This document shows, piece by piece, positions 1-10,178 of a DNA stretch of 64,000 nucleotides. The position numbers and the translations under genes were made by a program. Source of the stretch: Coptis chinensis (Eukaryota; Streptophyta; Magnoliopsida; Ranunculales; Ranunculaceae). The notes below the pieces were generated by a model, which was given only the letters and a program-made list of their open reading frames with translations, had not been told where the DNA came from and searched no databases. Within the stretch, counting starts at the first letter, position 1. Each line of letters starts with the position of its first letter. Location: contig CM027378.1 in the NCBI GenBank assembly GCA_015680905.1, forward strand, positions 12,815,001 through 12,879,000, read 5' to 3'.

Positions 1-1060
1 AACATTTGCTTTTGTTGCATCCCCTTTTCAGACTTTAGAGCTTCAGAATCACATTCTAAGGAGGTGTGGCTTGGTGCCTATGGGTGAGATCATTGATGAT
101 GCTAGTAGTGCACTGTGTCTCCGTCTACCCGATGTTGATCTTAATTCTCTGACTGTGAATGCTACCGTCCTCTCAAAACCCCAAAAAGTTTTGGCGGAAG
201 CTTTCGATGGTAAGATTATTGCCGATCTTGATAGGGAGTTTGAGTTATCTGCTCGTCAGAAAGCAGTCATTGGGTGCTTATAGGCAGAACATGCGAAAGA
301 TTTCCTACTTGTTATTCCAATGGAGGGACTTGGCCGGACAGCGTATGTCATAGGTAGAGTATCATGCCAGTAAAGTCAAAACCGTCTTATGATTATCGGC
401 GGAACCGTCTTATGATTCCTCTGTGCTCTAGTGGTGGTCTTTGCCCTGTACGCAAAGAGAGCAAATTAGATGCTTTTGGGGACCATGCAGCACATTGTAG
501 ACATTTCCCCAGTTTTAAATACCAACATGATCATGTTAGAGACATTTTATGTGATGCATTTTGGAGGGCTGGGGTACAAGTGAAGAAAGAAGCTCCTGTT
601 AACTTTCTTACTGATCCGAATGAAGGCAAATCGACACTTCGGCCTGCAGATGTCTTGATTTATAGTTGGTCTGAGAAAAAACATGCATATGTTGATGTAA
701 CTAGAGTCTCTCCATTGGTAGGGTTGGGGAATGGTAACTTTGAGGTGGGAGGAACAACTAAGAGAGCAGCAACAGGGAAGATAGAGAAGCATGAGGAAGC
801 TTGTATGACTAACCAACATTATTTTATTCTATTCAGTTTCAACACATTTGGGTTGTTGGGATAACAGTTTGTTGAGCTCCTCAAGAGACTTCAAAAAGTT
901 ATGGATAGTAACGTTATGACAACTGGGTCTAATGAGTTTGTTTTTAGAAGGATATGATTTGCTATCCAGAAAGGACTTGCAGCACAGCTTGTTGCACGCT
1001 TATCCTAATTATGTGTAAAACTCGTTATCTTTATGAATAAAATTTCCACTTAAAAAAAAA
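1..1060 (+). pseudogene. 3' end of an RTE-like non-LTR retrotransposon, decayed
   Basis: This is the C-terminal part of a LINE polyprotein. It reads in three pieces: 71-283, continuing in frame past a TAG to about 371, then frame-shifted 364-864, then 862-1010. Recognisable landmarks are a Cys/His-rich patch with GDHAAHC around 480-497, the run KKEAPVNFLTDP (585-620) followed by LRPADVL, and a last segment reading AIQKGLAAQLVARL just before the end. From general knowledge these are hallmarks of the C-terminal region of plant RTE-clade proteins; the clade call is inference. A short 3' region ends in an A tract at 1052-1060. In-frame stops near 283 and 955 and a frameshift near 365 show it is dead. 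The catalytic reverse transcriptase would lie upstream of the window. It abuts, and may be inserted in, the leader of the Athila-like element that follows. Confidence 0.7.
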
Positions 1061-1480
1061 TCATAAATCATAAACATTTTCCAATGGTGTCTAGGAAACT
1101 TGAAAGATTGAGGTTCCCTAATTATGACCGTGCTTGCACGAAAAACCTCCCTTATATCTTTTATGTGACCTGACTGTTAGTTTATGCACATGTATTCCTA
1201 GTTTTACTGTTATGTTAGCAACAACTTGGGCCTACGTTGTTCACTTCTAATGCTTAAGAAAATAATAAAATTCATGTAATAATAAGTTCCTTTTGTGCAT
1301 CAGATCAAATTTTATGTTTGCATGAGATTAAGGTATCGTAATAATAAAAACATACTTATCGTAGAGAATATACGATAGGCAATTGCGGAAGTTCATCTCA
1401 ACAAATTTTTTCATATGTTAATAAAAATCATAAAAATCTTTTGTCGCCATTAGCTCCATTTGTTATGGCCAACGAAACTC
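1061..1480 (+). other. 5' leader of Athila-2, non-coding
   Basis: No open frame of note. It lies between the A tail of the RTE fragment and the gag frame. A stretch near 1317-1335 reading GCATGAGATTAAGGT recurs in the leader of Athila-1 near 6213-6227, which is why I place this as Athila leader rather than host sequence. A primer binding site was not found here, so the true 5' end of the element is missing. Confidence 0.5.
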
Positions 1481-2393
1481 CACCAGTTGAGAAGCCCCTT
1501 TTAGACTTCTATACTGCCTTACAAGAAGGACCTTCTTCCTGCATCAAACTCGAGGATATTGCGGATGATTTTTAAATCCCGCCCAACGTTTTGGATTATT
1601 ACATGTTTATCATGGTTTAGACCATGAGAAATCGTACAATCACCTTCGTAGGATTCAACAAGTAGCCACCACATTTCAACATCCATCCGTCTCTAACGAA
1701 CAAGTCTTGCTAAGGTTGTTTTCTTTCACTTTAGCTGATAAAGCCTCAGTTTGGTTAGCAGGTCAACAACCACAATCCATAGACACATGGAACAAACTTG
1801 TGCAATCTTTCATGGTAAAATTTTATACTCAGAAGAAAACTACTAAAATGTTTCAGAAGATCCAATTCTTTCGCCAAAATCCTCATGAATCTTTTACAGA
1901 AGCATGGAGTCGATTTACTGATCTTCTTTTAGAATGTCCCCATCATCAGCTCAACATCCCTGTCCTTGTTCGTTCATTCTTTAATGGACTTCCGGATCAT
2001 AAAAAAGAAACACTTGATATAATGAAAGGCGGTTTCTTCATGGACAAAGGAGCTACTGAGGCATACAATTTTCTCGAAAAACAAGCAACGAGAGGTACCC
2101 ATTGGGGTAACAATGATTCTTCTAGATCATCTAAGGACACTATTACAAAAGCTATATCTGTCTTTGAGGTAAAACCCGATCCCAAATTAAAAAATCTGAT
2201 AGAATCCCTGACTAAAAAAGTAGATGCCCTTGCAGTTCAAGCAACGGGAGGTACGCATTGGGGTAACAATGATTCTTCTAGATCATCTAAGGACACTATT
2301 ACAAAAGCTACATCAGTCTTTGAGGTAAAATCCGATCCCAAATTAAAAAATCTGATAGAATCCCTGACTAAAAAAGTAGATGCCCTCGCAGAA
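1480..2393 (+). pseudogene. Athila-2 gag, 5' portion
   Basis: This encodes the capsid-like part of a retrotransposon Gag protein. The frame from about 1590 reads through a motif FHGLDHEKS-like segment (1600-1640, interrupted), then 1707-2393 is open: LFSFTLADKASVWL, FMVKFY, and PHESFTEAWSRFTDLL are typical plant gypsy gag (Retrotrans_gag family) motifs, with the MKGGFF and NFLEKQA segments following. Gag coats RNA and assembles the virus-like particle. The 3' third carries an in-frame tandem duplication and is then cut off by LINE-A; the CCHC knuckle part resumes at about 17974. A stop at 1573 and another at 1618 break the N-terminal part. Confidence 0.75.
2082..2393 (+). repeat. In-frame 156-bp tandem duplication within Athila-2 gag
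   Basis: Copy 1 is 2082-2237 and copy 2 is 2238-2393. Both start CAAGCAACG, run through GGTAACAATGATTCTTCTAG and end in the segment encoding ESLTKKVDALA. The period of 156 bp is exactly 52 codons, so the reading frame is preserved. The copies differ at only a handful of positions by eye, so the duplication is fairly recent relative to the element. LINE-A begins at or just after the end of copy 2. Confidence 0.9.
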
Positions 2394-2600
2394 AAAGAAG
2401 AACTGTTGCTATTAAAATATATAATTTAAATAACTGTTTTGAGCCATCCTTAAGATATTCTGGAGAAATGGGGACCAAAGGTTGGGCGAAAGAATGTGAG
2501 ATAACTTAAGTTACTTTTATGATCCAGTGCTCAAATTTTTTGCCGCTTTTAGTTAAAACAGAACAGGCAAAAACATCTTATCTTCTACACTCTCATATTC

Positions 2601-2800
2601 CTTCCTTTTCAGGTAAAACCCTTCACTGAGAACAGTGTAAGTTCTGGAAAGCATAAGGAATTCTCCCTTTCCGGTCAAATCCTCCACTGAGAACAATGTT
2701 GAGTTCGGAAAAAGGAGTTACTTTCTCTTACTCCATTTTTTATGTTCAGTTCCTTCTTGGGTGAAATCATCCACTGCCAACAGTGTTGAGTTCTAAAAGG
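2601..2800 (+). repeat. Three hairpin-bearing repeats in the LINE-A 5' region
   Basis: Three related units contain an inverted repeat of the form CACTG-N4-CAGTG at 2624-2637, 2685-2698 (one mismatch, CAATG) and 2772-2785. Each is preceded by a variant of TTCC-N-GGTCAAATCC/GGTAAAACCC and followed by GTTGAGTTC or close. Spacing is 61 and 87 bp. They lie upstream of ORF1 at 2823, in the position of a LINE 5' UTR and internal promoter. A regulatory or structural RNA role is inference. Confidence 0.65.
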
Positions 2801-2822
2801 AAACAACAAAGAATGCACCTTT

Positions 2823-4161
2823 ATGAATTCGAATGCCCGATCAATGGGACAATCCACACTGCAACAGGTGGAAATCCAAGAGCTTCCAACCCCAGAGAAG
2901 ATAGGGGACTATCCAGCGATTACAATCCCAGAAAAAGCGTATGAGAAAGGATTACTCTATTGCAAATTCTGTCTGGTGGGTCATATTGATCTTCAGAAAA
3001 TCTCAATTGAAAGAGTGTATGAGCTTGCAAGGAAAATATGGCAGCCTTTTGGTGAGTGGCTTATTGCTCCTATAGGCAAAGGTTATTTGTTTCTGCGATT
3101 TTCTAATGCTGAGGACCTTAATAGGGTTTGGGCGAAAGGAGCTTGGGACTTTGACAAAAGTCCTATGAGAATAAGTCAGTGGACACTGAACTTTTGTCTG
3201 GATAGCCAGAGACAATCTCATGCTTTAGTTTGGTTTCGATTTCCAGGTCTGGGACAAGAATTCTAGGAACCATAAACCTTTATGTCCATTGCACGAGGGA
3301 TAGGATATACAATGCAGATTGATGAGAAAACGCTTAATCAGGAATACGAATATTATGCAAAAATTATGGTGGATGTGGATTTATCTGCACCTATCCCTGA
3401 TCAGATATATGTCAAAACCAAGACGGTGAAGTTTTGGCAAATTGTGGAGATCGGGAAGCTGCCAAAGATGTGTACACACTGCAAAATTGTCGAACATCTG
3501 GTTACAGAATGTAGGAAACTCAAAGGAGATATGCAAACTACTAGGGGGAAAGAAAATAAAGATAAGGAAGTCATGGTAGACCTTACACCTGATGCAGAAC
3601 CTGTAGGAGAAAAACCAAGAAGGAAAAGAGGTCGGAAGTAGAACCAAGCTGAAACTAGTAAGCATGGGGAGACGGTATGGAGGCCAAAACCCTTTGAGCC
3701 TTTACTGCCTGCTCAAACTCAGAAGAGATTCGAGAGTCAAGAGGTTGAGGAAATTCTCAACATAGAGGAGCAGGAGCACAGTACAGAGAAAGAAGTGGAA
3801 ACTGCCCAGGCAATAAAAAAGGATTAGGTTACTCAATCTATGGTCCAAGAGAAAAGTGCAATAACTGTGAGGGAAAGGACCTTTCCCTTGGAGAAACGCA
3901 CAAAGTTTAATAGTGATGCAGCTGCATTCACCTTCAATTTCACAGGCAGACCTACAAACCCTCGAGTGAATGAAGATACTAGTGAGAAAAGCTTGGCTGA
4001 GATTGAAGCTTCTACTGAGAAAAGCTTGCCTGAGATTGAAGAAGAGCCAATTGATCCCGCAGCCATTAGTAGTAGTTCAAGTTTTTTGACTCTGGGAGTC
4101 TCTCTTGGGAAGAAACTTGCAGACTCAGAAGCGGAAAAAATTCTGAAATATATAGGGGCCC
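2823..4161 (+). pseudogene. LINE-A ORF1 (DUF4283 and zinc knuckle nucleic-acid-binding protein), broken
   Basis: ORF1 proteins of plant L1 elements bind the element RNA. The first segment, 2823-3266, carries the DUF4283-like region (around IERVYELARKIW, IGKGYLFLRFSNAEDLNRVW, MRISQWTLNF). A TAG ends it and the frame resumes at 3282. A CCHC zinc knuckle of the form CX2CX4HX4C is encoded at 3471-3512 (CTHCKIVEHLVTEC). A basic stretch (KPRRKRGRK) follows, then stops near 3639 and 3825, and a Glu/Ser-rich C-terminal tail (3840-4161). Coding then jumps Athila-1 and continues at 13415 for about 24 codons to a TAG. Three in-frame stops make it non-functional. Confidence 0.8.
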
Positions 4162-5673
4162 TAATAAGAGCCCAAAACTGTAGTTTTAACTCTGTAACAG
4201 TCATACTTTTAGACCAATTATGTGAGTAATAATTAAGAGTTAACACTGATTACGTGTTTTTATGCATTTCAGGCTTCAAAGTCCATTATGTGCAGAAATG
4301 TGCCACTTTAGTGAGATAAAAGAGCAAAGGTCGGTTACTAAGGAGTTCCGTGATTAAAGGCCAAGATTCAAGAAGACAAAGCCTTTCTAAAGCCCGGTCA
4401 AAGCTGAAAAGTCAAAGTCCACGCAGGCAGAAACAGTGCACAAAGTCAACAGAACTTCCGAAGACCATATCTTTGGACTCAGACCTCGGAATTGGGCCTA
4501 CCTTATGTCAAAACGACCGGCTCGGAAAGATCTTTCCAATGGTTTAAGCCTTGACCCAATCAGAGGAGTAGAAGTGGATGAAAAGTCTGTTGAAGCGAAC
4601 TGCAGCTGAAGAGGCCTTTTTGGACTGAAAGAATTGGGTTTTGGGCCTGATTCTCTGGCCCAAAACCATGGCTCCAAGCCCATGCACGATTTTTGGATCT
4701 GAGAGTATAAAAACCAAAGCTTCACTCTTTGTTAATGGTAGATAGTTAGACCTAGATTAGAATTAGATTAGTAGCCTCCATTAATTAATTCTAGATCTAG
4801 TTTTCCTTAGATTTAATTAGTTTAATTTAATTAGTTTCATATCTTGTTTTTATTTAATTCCTTGAATGATTGTTCGTCATTTAATTAGATAAATAAAATA
4901 GTTATTATTATTCAATTTCAATTTTTGTCATTTGCATTTATAGATCTAGTTTAAATTCTTGTTCTTATTTCATTCTTAGTTAATTAATTAGATTTCAATT
5001 ATTGTTTAATTTATATTAGTAAAGTTAGAATTTTGATATGATGTGTAGTTATAATTCATTGGGAAATGATGGGTTGATGACTCAAGGCTAAAACCTCCAT
5101 TAGAGGGGTTGATGAAGCTTTGATGAAAACTTAGTGGTTTAGTGTAGAAGCGTTGTAGAATCTATTCCACTCTAGAAGGTCGTGATTTGCCATGAGAATG
5201 GGTGGGCGACCTCACATGCTAGTTAGTATTTGGTATAAATGCCATGAACACTAGGGATTAGAACTCGAAATTCTTACCGTAAGAACGTAAGAATCGAGAT
5301 ACAAGAATCTATGCTAGGTTATCAAGTTGGATTCGAGGTGGATTCAATTCCCCTCTAATCCTTTATCTAGATTCAAAAACAATCATATTTCCATAGCATT
5401 CGTAGTTTAAATTCAAATAATCAATTTCATATTGTATCGTAGTATAACACCCTTCGTAAAGCTCTCATTAGACTTAAGACCGACTAATTAGACTAGAAAA
5501 CATTCCATGCTAGAGCACTAGGAGTGGAACGAACTTTCTACTCCACTATATCTCATAGGATTGAGAGTAGAGAAATCTTTGATAAATATAAGGCTCATAA
5601 AAGTAGCTTAGTTTACTTACGTTTTGAGTTCATCGTTCATTTCGTGAGTAGACTAATTATTTTACTTTTATCA
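4162..5673 (+). repeat. Athila-1 5' LTR (1512 bp)
   Basis: Starts TAATAAGAGCCC (the other LTR has TGATAAGAGCCC, so the first G has mutated to A) and ends TTTTATCA. A TATA-like GAGTATAAAAACC sits at 4702-4714, the likely promoter of the element RNA. Flanked on the left by GGCCC, which also follows the 3' LTR. The LTR contains a 6-bp segment (near 5111-5116) absent from the 3' copy. Confidence 0.95.
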
Positions 5674-5675
5674 AA

Positions 5676-5688
5676 TGGCGCCGCTGCC
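5676..5688 (+). promoter_or_regulatory. Athila-1 primer binding site, tRNA-Asp type
   Basis: TGGCGCCGCTGCC lies 2 nt after the end of the 5' LTR. It matches the 3' end of plant tRNA-Asp except for one base (C for T in GCCGTTGCC), from general knowledge of Athila-lineage elements. This is where minus-strand DNA synthesis would start. Confidence 0.8.
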
Positions 5689-6430
5689 ATCTTAGTTGTA
5701 CTTTAGCATTGTTTTCATAGTAGAATTAGTCATTTTTAAGTCCCATTAAACCCACCCACCCTTGTTTGATTCATACCGTGGTTATTCGTTTTATTGAAAA
5801 ATTCGGGACGACGTATTACATCGAAACCCGGCGCTGCGCCTATAGCACTGAACACGAAGGCGCCAGCGCGCTTCCTTGGAGCGACCATACTATAGTTATT
5901 GGACCACGAGCACGACCCGCGCTAAGTCACTGGAACAAGGAGCTGACGCTATCTTGCGCGCCCAGCGCCATAAGCAAAATTTTCCGGATTTCTGCAGGTT
6001 TGTTTCGAATTTCGATTTTTCAAGTTTTTCAGTATTTTTAACTTGTTATTTACACCAACACGCCGTAAACAAGACGCTATTCATAAGCAAAGCAAGGGCC
6101 TTGTCAATCGTATTCCTTTCTTCCACACCTCGCGATCTCCGGTTAGAGGTTTCTACTAGTATATCGAAATTGTTTGGAGTGTTGCATGTTTAGTTAAGTT
6201 CGACTTAGTCTTGCATGAGATTAAGGTCCGGTCAAGAAAAACAACTAACGTAATTACCGCGGCAACATCAACAAACAAGTCTATCTAGTTTCCCACCCAC
6301 TACACCTCTAGCTACTATTTCACACACACCACCGATATTATGGTTGAAGAAAGAGAGACTCTCTCTCGACTTTTATAAAACCTTGGCGATAGCCCTAAAT
6401 CTTGCATCGTTCTAGTAGACCCGATTGGGG
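5689..6430 (+). other. Athila-1 leader with GC-rich modules
   Basis: Untranslated leader between primer site and gag. At 5829-5975 four GC-rich, CpG-dense modules stand out from the AT-rich surroundings (GGCGCTGCGCC, GGCGCCAGCGCGC, CACGACCCGCGCT, GCGCGCCCAGCGCC), spaced roughly 35-50 bp. Short ORFs here (5766-6041, 5876-6193) show no recognisable domain and I do not call them genes. A leader motif near 6213-6227 is shared with Athila-2. Confidence 0.55.
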
Positions 6431-7260
6431 ATTTCCGCATCCCCAAATATATTTAATTTGTTACCCGTTTTTCATGGTTTGGACCATGAAAAACCTTATC
6501 GGCTACACGTAGGATTGAACAAGTCCTTACAACATTCCACCATCCTACGGTTGGTGCGGAACAAATTAAATTGAGGGTATTCCCTTTCACCTTAGCTTGC
6601 TAAAGGCGTCTTGGTTAACTTGCCCAAAGCGCCTAATTACGGGACTCATGGGCCAAACTTGTTCACTGTTTATGGAACATTTTTACCCACTTAAAGGCGG
6701 ATGAAATGCTTTCCAAGATTCACTTCTTTTCGGCGAATCCTCATGAATCATTTTCGGAGGCTTGGAATCATTTCACCGATCTGCTTTATAGAGTGTCCAC
6801 ACCATAATCTAGCAAAAGACACGTTAGTGCGTGCCTTTTCAAAGGACTTCAACATCACCATAAAGAAGTCCTTGACATAATGAATGGGGGTAGTTTCCTA
6901 AGTAAAGGAGCCTCGGAGGCTTACAAATTTTTAGAAGAACAAACTAAACGCAATAACAATTGGGGAGTGATGATATCCCCCGCTCGCTAGTTCTTCTTCA
7001 ACAGCTAAGGCCGTACGTATGTTTGAGGTGAAACCCGATCCAGAACTTAAAAATTTAATCGAATCTCTAACTAAAAAGGTAGAGGCTATTTCTATTCAAC
7101 AAAAGCCTATCCCCATCATGAATGTAAATTCAAATCCATGTAGTTTCTGTTGGAGTCCTGAGCATCCCGACTCCCACTGTCCTATAACCTATGAACATTC
7201 TTGTTCCATTAATAGTGAACCTAACGCCCCTTGGAGACAAAATCCCAACTTCGGTTAGAG
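6430..7260 (+). pseudogene. Athila-1 gag remnant
   Basis: Gag homology is visible in pieces across different frames: a segment equivalent to the HGLDHEK motif near 6473-6500, a capsid-like stretch (6690-6800), the ILMNGG/FL-like segment near 6870-6945, and an open stretch 7019-7258 encoding VFEVKPDPELKNLIESLTKK and a zinc-knuckle-like CSFCWSPEHPDSHCP. The same order occurs in Athila-2. Frameshifts and stops occur every 100 bp or so before 7019, so no Gag protein is made. Confidence 0.7.
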
Positions 7261-8290
7261 AAATAACCAACAAGTCACACCTACACGTGGTACAATAATC
7301 AATATGTTAGGCCAACGGTTATAACCAAGCTCCACCACAACAAGGATTGGTCGGGGTAATTATAATAATTATAACAACCAAAGCGCAACCTCGACAAGGT
7401 CAAGCACAAGGTCAATGTAGTTATAATAATTATAATGCTAATAGAGGTATCGTTCGGTAAATAATAACTATCACAATCCGCCCATAAATAATCAACGAGA
7501 GATAGTTCCATCCACACCACCCGTGACTACTACACCCACACAACCGGATCGTCTTGACACCTTCATACAAGTAGAGCCAACAACTTTTCCAAACCATGGC
7601 TCAATCTAACCAACACATTCTACAATCCGTTAATAATTTAAACCAACAGTTAGCCCAAGAGAAAGCCCAACCAAAAGGCGTTTTCGGGCCAAGCGATACC
7701 CAACCCTAGAACAACAAACACGACCTTTGAAGTAAACGATAATACTAGTAACGGAAACTACAACCGTAGGTGAGCTAAATGCCATCACCACTCTCCGCTC
7801 GGAAGAGTGATTGATAACAAAGTAACTATGCCTATAGTTACCCCATCAAGATACTCCTACACCGGATATCGAACTAGATACCGAAATAGAAACTCAAGAA
7901 CCTACCACCGTAGAGGTACCATTTAAACCACAACCTAAGAAACGAAGCCAAGGTTACACATCAAGTCGAGCCATACGCTTAAATATAGAGCGAAACCACC
8001 ATTCCCTCGGTTAGCCATGCTAACCAGGGGATACAAACTTTGAGGAGATTAGGAGCGTTTTCAAGAATCTAACGATAAACCTTCTTTTTTTCTCGAAGCT
8101 ATAAAAAGCTACCTAACCACGCTAAGTTTCTTAAGGAGTTGTGCACTACTAGGCGTAAGACCAACATACCTAAAGACGCCTTTCTAACTGAACAGTTCCC
8201 AACTTTATCCGGAGATAATAGAATTGTTAAGTACAAGGACCCCGGTCGATCCCCATCGTCATAATGCACCTTAGGAGATTCTCACAAGAT
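7261..8290 (+). pseudogene. Athila-1 gag-to-protease linker, decayed
   Basis: No open frame. Asn/Gln-rich low-complexity coding remnants (7260-7640) and shorter matches to the corresponding Athila-2 linker (for example segments encoding AKFLKELCTTRR-like and EQFP-like words near 8115-8215) are visible across frames. It retains the order of the linker in Athila-2 (18250-19090). Nothing else is recognisable here. Confidence 0.5.
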
Positions 8291-8456
8291 TTATCGCTTT
8301 ACTAGACACGGGGGCTAGTGTTAACTTACTCCCATTTTATTTGTATAAACAAATAGGTCTAGAGGAGATGCAACCTACTAAAATGACATTGCAATTAGCT
8401 GATCGGTCTATTAAGTATCCTAAGGGTGTGGTTGAAAACGTCTTTGGTTAAAGTCC
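8290..8456 (+). pseudogene. Athila-1 aspartic protease remnant
   Basis: A frame starting at 8296 encodes ALLDTGASVNLLP followed by a flap-like region (MTLQLADRSIKYPKGVVENV), the standard signature of a retroviral-type aspartic protease (catalytic DTGA). Such proteases cleave the Gag-Pol precursor. The frame is lost on both sides, so this is a fragment only. Confidence 0.75.
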
Positions 8457-8619
8457 AAAATTTTTATTACCCGACCAACCGTTATCCTCGACCACGAAGT
8501 CACTAACGACTCGTACACTACCTATCATTTTAGGCGTCCCTTCTTGGCTCGCCAACGGCTCATAAACTGCGCGATGGTTCGATGTCCTTGTCCTTTGGCC
8601 ATCTTTCTCGTTGAGGTAA

Positions 8620-9519
8620 ATGTTTTCAAAACGAGGACCGCGATATCCCGATTCATCTACAAATGGCGAGGTTAGCATGATCGAGAGCTTAGCTCAAGAT
8701 TACTTCAAAAACATGTTTCCGGAGAAACAGATTAACAAATTCCTTTCCTTAGGAAATTCTAACTTTAACAATGACTCCCTGGTAGTAGACGAAATCGAAG
8801 AAGAATTCCTGCAACTCTTTTGCACCGCTTCTTTACCACTTCGCGAGTCCCCCCTTGCCAACAACCATTCATCCCTTGATGCTATGACGGAAGATGAATT
8901 TTTCAATCTCTATCCCAGTGATCCTTTTGACCCACCTATTGAGGAATGTCTTGCATATATCAAGATTTCTGATGATATAGACTTGAGAGCTCTAGCAGAG
9001 AATCATTCACCTTCCATCACCAATATTCCCCACCCTCCACCTTTTCAAAGGAACCTCGAGTTTGCACTCGATCCTTTAATTTCTCCTGTGCTTCATGATT
9101 TTTTAAATCCACCTAGTAAACAAATACTTCCCAAGGATAAACCACTTGACACCTTCATTTTCAGACTTCAGACAGTCCCTAACTACACCATGAATGAGTT
9201 TTGTGCTAAACCCACATCCTCATTTTTTCCATGCTTTCCCTCTAAAACTTATCCCAACCCACCATATCTTCCACAACCATTCACTTTTCCACACTTATTC
9301 ACTAGGACACCCTCTTGTTCAAAGATGAAACATAAGGTGCATGCTCGGTTATGTTCTAGGTCTATCCGACTTCGCTTTCATTCCACTAGGCTGCGTCGTA
9401 GGAAATCTTGGTGCTTGATTGTGTTTGGATATGTTTTCTGTGATATTTATTTATGGAACGATCCACAACTATTTCGGTTGTTGATATATGATAAACTGCA
9501 TATTCATACATATGTTTAG
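8620..9519 (+). CDS. Open 299-codon ORF of Athila-1, protease-adjacent linker fused to a Pro-rich basic tail of unknown function
   Basis: The longest intact ORF of Athila-1. Residues 1-16 read a shifted frame; from about residue 17 (GEVSMIESLAQDYFKNMFPE) the protein matches the post-protease linker of Athila-2 (near 19352-19440). Where Athila-2 goes on into reverse transcriptase, this ORF does not. Instead it continues with an acidic stretch (residues 45-110), a Pro/Phe-rich stretch (about 120-225), a strongly basic segment (HKVHARLCSRSIRLRFHSTR, about 232-251) and a hydrophobic patch (CLIVFGYVF). I do not recognise the C-terminal half. It may be a deletion junction product or a retained accessory protein. 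The ATG at 8620 is the first in frame. Expression is unproven. Confidence 0.55.
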   Translation: MFSKRGPRYPDSSTNGEVSMIESLAQDYFKNMFPEKQINKFLSLGNSNFNNDSLVVDEIEEEFLQLFCTASLPLRESPLANNHSSLDAMTEDEFFNLYPSDPFDPPIEECLAYIKISDDIDLRALAENHSPSITNIPHPPPFQRNLEFALDPLISPVLHDFLNPPSKQILPKDKPLDTFIFRLQTVPNYTMNEFCAKPTSSFFPCFPSKTYPNPPYLPQPFTFPHLFTRTPSCSKMKHKVHARLCSRSIRLRFHSTRLRRRKSWCLIVFGYVFCDIYLWNDPQLFRLLIYDKLHIHTYV

Positions 9520-10146
9520 ATAAGTCTCGGGTATCTGCCTATAAACGACTCAATTTTTGTGTTTGGTGCAATTCCTTTCATTTCCATATATTGGTGAATG
9601 CACCATTCAGGTAACCGGGCCCTCCCTATGGAGTGTGTGGTTGTAAGTACCGGATCCTAAGTCCACGGTTCACATAATTCACGTTTTCCACTCTTGCATG
9701 TTTTCTTGGTTTTTGAGTCATGTTTCTCTATGGTGTGAATTATGTCTTTTATCGCTTATTGTTTTCCTTTATATTAAACCTAATTCATAAAAAGTAAAAA
9801 AGTTTAAAGCTATAAAAATAGTAATATAGCAAGTCTCGGGAATCTGACTTTAAAAGACCCAAGTTTTCGTACAATACCAACTTTTTGGAGTATAGGCCAA
9901 ACAAAAATTTCAAACTTAAAAAGAGTTTTCCAATTTTGTTTGGGGGTGGCGTATTTTGGTATTCATTTCAAATCTTGTTGCCACCCTAAGCCTGTCATGT
10001 TTACTCCAAAGAGTTTGTGTTAGTTAGTACGTAATGTTTAATTGTGCTTCATATTATCATATCATCTTTACAATATTTCATTCTGCATGTGCAATGCCAA
10101 TTTTGCCACGTTTCTATGGTAAATTCTTTCCTTATCTCTTTACACT

Positions 10147-10178
10147 TTGAGGACAAAGCGTTGATTGTTTGGGGTGGG
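10147..10178 (+). promoter_or_regulatory. Internal polypurine-tract-like motif of Athila-1
   Basis: TTGAGGACAAAGC followed by TTGATTGTTTGGGGTGGG closely copies the terminal motif at 11870-11903 (TTGAGGACAAGC ... TGTTTGGGGGTGG), about 1.7 kb upstream of it. It could prime a second plus strand. Athila-2 has an equivalent motif at 25416-25450. Confidence 0.6.

Noticed and set aside
5766-6193. Overlapping ORFs of 91 and 105 codons in the Athila-1 leader
   Set aside because: They lie in the leader between primer site and gag, show no domain, and owe their openness to the GC-rich modules. Better described as leader.
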